Part shown: piece after piece, positions 8,322 through 8,489 of the stretch
Numbering within the stretch: position 1 is the first letter of the stretch
Layout of the letters: each line of letters begins with the position of its first letter
Source of the DNA: Actinomycetota bacterium
GTDB taxonomy: Bacteria; Acidobacteriota; Blastocatellia; Chloracidobacteriales; Chloracidobacteriaceae
NCBI GenBank assembly: GCA_013298335.1
Contig: JAAFHI010000095.1
Location: 1 to 8,489 of the forward strand
Reading direction: 5' to 3'
DNA: 8,489 nucleotides
Translations under genes and position numbers: made by a program
The notes under the pieces: generated by a model
Told to the model about the DNA's origin: nothing
Seen by the model: only the letters and a program-made list of their open reading frames with translations
The model's database searches: none

Positions 8322-8489
8322 CTTTTCCCATAGCCTCCCTTCGGTCCGGCAATGGGCTATCCTCTAAAAAACCGAAACCGGTTTTTACTGACTGCTGACG
8401 ACTTTTCCCATAGCCTCCCTTCGGTCCGGCTATGGGCTACCCTCTAAAAAAACCGAAACCGGTTTTTACTGACTACTGACTACTTTTCC
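8322..8489 (+). repeat. Tandem ~80-bp repeat of two hairpins plus inverted heptamers (continues past window)
   Basis: Copies begin with CTTTTCC at 8322, 8402 and 8483 (period 80, then 81); the third is cut by the window edge. Each copy holds a GC-type hairpin, perfect in copy two (CCCATAGCC at 8407-8415 with GGCTATGGG at 8428-8436, loop containing CTTCGG). Copy one has GGCAATGGG and thus one mismatch. A second hairpin follows, AAAAACCG-AAAC-CGGTTTTT (8367-8386 and 8448-8467), then two inverted heptamer units. The two full copies differ only by a few substitutions and one A. No reading frame is maintained. It resembles no integron, CRISPR or insertion-sequence end that I can name. Confidence 0.85.

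Noticed and set aside
8322..8489. CRISPR array or integron attC cassette boundary
   Set aside because: The units are contiguous and nearly identical over the full 80 bp with no variable spacers, and no attC core site or integrase is visible.

Overview
The window is GC-rich, tightly coded bacterial DNA. It looks chromosomal: a housekeeping secA gene sits beside regulatory genes, and no transposase, integrase or phage gene is visible. Organism: MglA and MglB match the Myxococcus-type polarity pair closely, SecA carries the C-terminal zinc-binding SEC-C tail, and two intergenic regions hold heptanucleotide tandem arrays of a kind I associate with several GC-rich Gram-negative phyla (for example Planctomycetota, Verrucomicrobiota, Acidobacteriota and related uncultured groups) and with Cyanobacteria. 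I cannot place it more precisely from sequence alone.

Layout. The left two thirds is transcribed leftward. In transcription order it runs secA (5781 to 3046), a hairpin terminator, a secreted alpha/beta hydrolase (2837 to 1932), an inverted heptamer-repeat region (1786-1939), a LytS/YehU-type membrane histidine kinase (1767 to 682), and an overlapping LytTR response regulator that runs off the left edge (701 to 1). The right third is transcribed rightward: a promoter and a roughly 200-nt structured leader, mglB (6187-6684), mglA (TTG start, 6755-7345), two hairpins, and a SAM-dependent methyltransferase (7434-8213). The last 275 bases carry a second heptamer array and a tandem, roughly 80-bp, double-hairpin repeat cut by the right edge.

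How the genes fit together. The kinase and regulator form a classic two-gene signalling pair. Upstream of the hydrolase is a perfect 9-bp direct repeat, ACCGTTCAT, with a 20-bp period. It fits the published LytTR-domain binding consensus, so the hydrolase may be a target of the neighbouring regulator. MglA (Ras-like GTPase) and MglB (roadblock GTPase-activating partner) should form a cell-polarity switch. SecA is the general secretion ATPase and is probably only a neighbour.

Points most worth a second look are the candidate LytTR operator, the structured mglB leader, and two unrelated heptamer arrays that each start at a stop codon and face an inverted copy of themselves. The third is accompanied by the tandem double-hairpin element at the right end.
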